The notes under the pieces were generated by a model. It did not search any database and was not told where the DNA came from. It was given only the letters and a program-made list of their open reading frames with translations. Positions 60,285 to 64,000 of a DNA stretch of 64,000 nucleotides are shown here, piece after piece. The stretch comes from Semisulcospira habei (Eukaryota; Mollusca; Gastropoda; Semisulcospiridae): contig BTPG01000007.1 in the NCBI GenBank assembly GCA_036245525.1, positions 120,975,844 to 121,039,843 on the forward strand, in the 5' to 3' direction. Within the stretch, counting starts at the first letter, position 1; each line of letters begins with the position of its first letter. The translations under genes and the position numbers were made by a program.

Positions 60285-60490
60285 CACGGACACTGATGAT
60301 GACGTTTGCAAAGTTGGGAGACCGTCAACTGGGGTGATGGGTCGGCCGAGATGGTTCAAACATAGTGCCAGCTTTACAAATTTCTCTGCGAAAAGCAAAT
60401 CTGGGGGCCAGATTGAAATAATTTCACAGCATCATGGGCTAACCCATCTCCTGCCCCTGATGTCTTCGGGCGGAATTTGTTGACACATTT
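60281..60490. mobile_element. Family B element, copy 29 (degenerate), sharing TTAA with copy 28
   Basis: TTAACTCACGGACACTGATG on the left; GGGTCGGCCGAGATGGTTCA and AAATCTGGGGGCCAGATTGA in the core; GATGTCTTCGGGCGGAATTT on the right. The AGCTTGGCGCC centre is replaced by TTTCTCTGCGAAAAGC. Confidence 0.75.
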
Positions 60491-60562
60491 GAGACGTGCT
60501 GCATCCGGATATTCCGGCATGAAGCCGCGTATCCGGAGGCAGCACGTCTCGAATGAGTAAAC
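60479..60562. mobile_element. Family E element, copy 3, adjoining copy 29
   Basis: TTGACACATTTGAGACGTGC to GCACGTCTCGAATGAGTAAA. Inner GCATCCGGATATTCCGGC / GCCGCGTATCCGGAGGC partly paired. Confidence 0.85.
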
Positions 60563-60649
60563 GTGACTTAGGAATATTCAAAATCAATATACAGAAAATG
60601 TGGGATGTAACAAAGAGTCATGGGACCTATGGGATCCACATTCGTTGGT

Positions 60650-60786
60650 GGCTTTATCCGAAGTACGTTATCAGCGAAGCCGGAAGGTAACACAGAGTGT
60701 AGTGAGGACATCGGGAAAAGTGTTGTAATATCCGAATTTGTTATCTCTGACCTTGTTATAAGCGAAACATAATGTAGTCACTTTAA
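60650..60786. repeat. Family M copy
   Basis: CCGAAGTACGTTATCAGCGA, GTTGTAATATCCGAATTTGT and CTTGTTATAAGCGAAAC. Its right end touches the next element's TTAA. Confidence 0.6.
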
Positions 60787-60997
60787 CCTCTTACTGCCGC
60801 TGCACGTACATGTTTGATTCTGAAGTCTGTGTTCGTTCAAAGACCAAAAGCAACAACCTTTAAGAAACGTGGATACAACTCGGTTCCAGCAAGAGGCATA
60901 GATCCTCATGAGCCCCCGCATTCGCGGGGGCTCATGAGGATCTATGTCTCTTGTATTTGGATCGTGATCATTTTTTTTCCGGCAGTCAAGGGGTTAA
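60783..60997. mobile_element. TTAA-bounded element with family A hairpin, copy 46 (complete)
   Basis: TTTAACCTCTTACTGCCGCT to CCGGCAGTCAAGGGGTTAA. Hairpin 60889-60953: perfect GC stem and loop ATTC, AAGAGGCATAG versus CTATGTCTCTT one mismatch. The left flank (about 100 bp, CGTTCAAAGACCAAAAGCAA) is longer than the right (about 40 bp). Reference copy for the long form of family A. Confidence 0.95.
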
Positions 60998-61149
60998 CTG
61001 TAATACAACGCCGATACATTTCAGGATACGGCCGTGCCTGGAAGTTTAGGGATCTCTTAGCATAGTCGACCAAACCTTGAAGTTGGCACTGGGTGTGAAA
61101 GGTTTACAAATGTTTGAGTGTCCTCCTTTTGTTCTTTGTTGTAAGACGA

Positions 61150-61279
<130 letters not shown>

Positions 61280-61586
61280 GATGATGATGATGATGAAACG
61301 TTTTATTCAGGATAAAGTTTTAGGCATGCAAATGCCTCTCTTACAAACTGTCCTGCTACTCTACACACATAAATATACATCGAGCAACACAGTAAAATAT
61401 TAAAAAAAAACAACAACAAATAAACAAACATAATGTCAAAAACATTCAAGTGTACGAAAAGCATAAGAGGCGGAAGAGAAAAAAAAAACCAAACAAACAT
61501 AATAACAGCGGCATAAGCTGAAGGTCATCTTGTAATTAAAACATGTCTCTGAGAATATAGCATCAATAGAGGAGTATTGAATCGTG

Positions 61587-61794
61587 GTATTAGTTTAGAA
61601 CCCCCAGGGAAAGAGGAAAAGAGGTAGGCCGAGAAACTCCTGGCGTCGAGACCTCCAAGCAGACATCAGAGACTGGAACCACCTGGAGTAGAATCGAAGG
61701 AGAAGCACAGGACAGGAGTTGCTGGAGGTCTCTCGTCGACGGCCTATACCCGGGTAGGGGTGACAGGCATAAGTAAGTAAGTATTAGTTTAGAA
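61587..61794 (+). mobile_element. LINE tail insertion with 14-bp target duplication inside LINE L1
   Basis: GTATTAGTTTAGAA is present at 61587-61600 and 61781-61794. The 180 bp between is a shortened copy of the 40246-40580 element (AAGAGGTAGGCCGAGAAACT ... CATAAGTAAGTAA), missing AA around AGACATCAGAGACTGGAACC relative to the other copy. It lies opposite in strand to its host LINE. Confidence 0.95.
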
Positions 61795-63350
61795 GTAAAA
61801 AGCGACAAAGACGAGACTTAAAAATACTAAATTTAGAAGTAGACTGAAGATGCTGGGGTAAATTATTCCATGCTTTTGCACCTGAAAAGGCCAGGCTAGT
61901 TTTATATTATATCTAGTATTGTTCTTGGTAGGTGGAGCGACCTGTTTTTCGTGTTCTGTCTATGATTATCTGAAAACAGAGTTCGCAAATAGAGTAGGAC
62001 ACTCTCGTGTAGATTCTTGTACATTAATACATATCCATTAAATTCGAATTGTTTGTTTAATGCCAGCAATTTAAGAGATTTGATTTTTTTTGTCTGTGGG
62101 GGCGCGTCAAGGAAGTATGACTTTAACACCTCGACGATACGAAAGAATTTACTTTTTTCATATGAACTTCGTTGCAACCGTCCCAGACAGTGGAACTGTA
62201 ATTACAGTGCGTTCTGATATGCGCGTGGAAGAAAAGTTTGCAAACGTCAGGATTAACTATACAGCTGAGCTTAGACAAAAGGAACAAGATTTTGGACAAA
62301 GTTTTGCATACGTTATCAACATGAGGTTCCCAGTTTAACTGGTTGTCTACTGTTACGCACAGCAAGCGATGCTTAGTTACTTGTTCTATAGGTTGGCCAT
62401 CTAAGTTAAGTGTTAAAGTTGGTAAGCCGCGCTGGTGTTTCTGGCGTGTTGTAGCTAACATGCTTTTTGTCTTTGGAATGCTAATTATCATGTGATTATT
62501 AATGCACCAGTCAGCTACTTCGTCCAGGCTCTGCTGGAGTACCTCATTGATGTTCGCTAGTTCCTTGTTAGATGTGTGTACAGTTGTGTCGTCAGCGAAC
62601 AGATCACAGTTAGCCTCTGGGTGAGATATCCACACCGGCAGTTCATTAATAAATTATAGAAAGAACAAAGGCCCTAAAATAGATCCCTGTGAAACACCAC
62701 AAGTCACTACACCGTCTGATAAAAATTTGCCATTTAGGAGTACTTTCTGTGTTCTGTTTTTGAGGTATGAAGACAAGAGGGAAACAGTATTCGGGTTAAT
62801 GTGATAAAGTGGTAGTTTTTTTTTTTCAGGAGGATGGAATGATTGACAAGATCGAATGCCTTTTTAAGGTCTAGAAAGATTGCGCCTGATACTTTGTTGT
62901 CATTAATGGCAGAGAGCCATTAATTATCAATAATGTGATTTAGAGTAGTCTGGCAGGGATGTAAAGGTCGAAAACCAGATTGTGCAACACTAATCAGGTG
63001 ATTTTGTTCAAGGAAATGTAGGAAATGAGTATGTATATATGTTTTTCAAGTAGTTTCGAAATTGATGATAGAATTGATATAGGTCTGTACTCATTTAAAT
63101 TGATTAAGACTTTGCTTTTGGTATGAGGAATTACCTTAGCCCTTTTTAATTCGTTAGGAAATACATTATGCCTAAGGATTGTAGATGAATGTCAGTGACT
63201 CGACGATGAATGGCAGAGATACTTTTTAAAACTGAGTACTGATGCCGTCTGGACCGCAAGATGATTTTTTTAAATGAAGAAATATATTTACCAACATCCG
63301 GAATACTCATAAGAGACACAGAAAATGTGTCACCCGCTTTCTGTTGACTA
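61795..63350 (-). pseudogene. LINE L1 reverse transcriptase, nearly full domain, broken
   Basis: Minus-strand translation shows RT blocks in order: SSCGPDGIS, EYRPISIL, QSGFRPLHPCQTTL, FLDLKKAFDLVNHSIL (catalytic Asp), GVSQGSILGPLFFL, then LFADDTTVHTS (intact FADD active site), then WCINNHMIISIPKTKS and NWEPHVDNVCKTLSK. The C-terminal part includes AFSGAKAWNNLPQHL and FKSRLCRFL. Defects: a TAA inside the line FFL-FINELP (62654-62656), frame changes in the N-terminal third, near 62125 and near 61900. The N-terminal endonuclease is missing. CR1/jockey-like by motif style. Confidence 0.92.
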
Positions 63351-63351
63351 T

Positions 63352-64000
<649 letters not shown>

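Overview
This window looks like intergenic or intronic DNA from an animal genome, most likely a marine mollusc (gastropod-like). The reasons are long GA/CA/ATT microsatellites, CR1/jockey-type LINE fragments, a THAP-domain exon with a splice donor, and a eukaryotic tRNA-Asp. The organism is an inference from style; no host gene is identifiable. The only functional-looking cellular gene is tRNA-Asp(GTC) at 26802-26873. There are no operons, rRNAs or CRISPR arrays.

The dominant content is a swarm of palindromic elements. Family A is a hairpin of about 66 bp (31-nt arms, 4-nt loop, arms beginning GCAAGAGGCATAGAT) with about 45 copies. Family B has 46-nt core arms around ATGATAGTTCAAGG and AGCTTGGCGCC, with about 28 copies inside units of about 200 bp. 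Smaller hairpin families (C to L here) are interspersed. Many units start TTAAC(C/T)C and end GGGTTAA, as expected of piggyBac-like TTAA-targeting non-autonomous elements. Within one copy the two arms often carry the same departures from consensus, so the arms appear to be corrected against each other.

Layout: 0-10 kb has families A-D, a possible CpG-rich promoter (3.2-3.4 kb), an inverted pair of 550-bp repeats, a tandem duplication (6.7-7.6 kb), a 33-bp minisatellite grown from one family A hairpin (8.6-9.1 kb) and a pentamer satellite (9.5-10.1 kb). 10-29 kb has many family A copies, a 3' LINE copy (13.6-14.9 kb), GA-flanked LINE tails (17.6 and 24.6 kb), a degenerate hexamer satellite (22.2-23.0 kb) and the tRNA. 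29.8-35.2 kb is one large inverted-repeat structure: outer repeats, a long internal inverted repeat with decayed reverse transcriptase between its arms, and a 1.4-kb module with two convergent first exons, THAP and SAP. 35-61 kb returns to dense hairpins, including an element nested inside its own family at a TTAA (36.1 kb) and a LINE tail inserted into a hairpin arm with target-site duplication (40.2 kb). 61-64 kb has two minus-strand LINEs lying against (GA)n tracts.

The palindromic elements carry no coding capacity. The LINE fragments, all 5'-truncated or broken, supply reverse transcriptase remnants. The THAP and SAP exons are the only plausible transposon protein-coding exons with intact reading frames. 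Most other open frames are artefacts of microsatellites or of palindromes read through.
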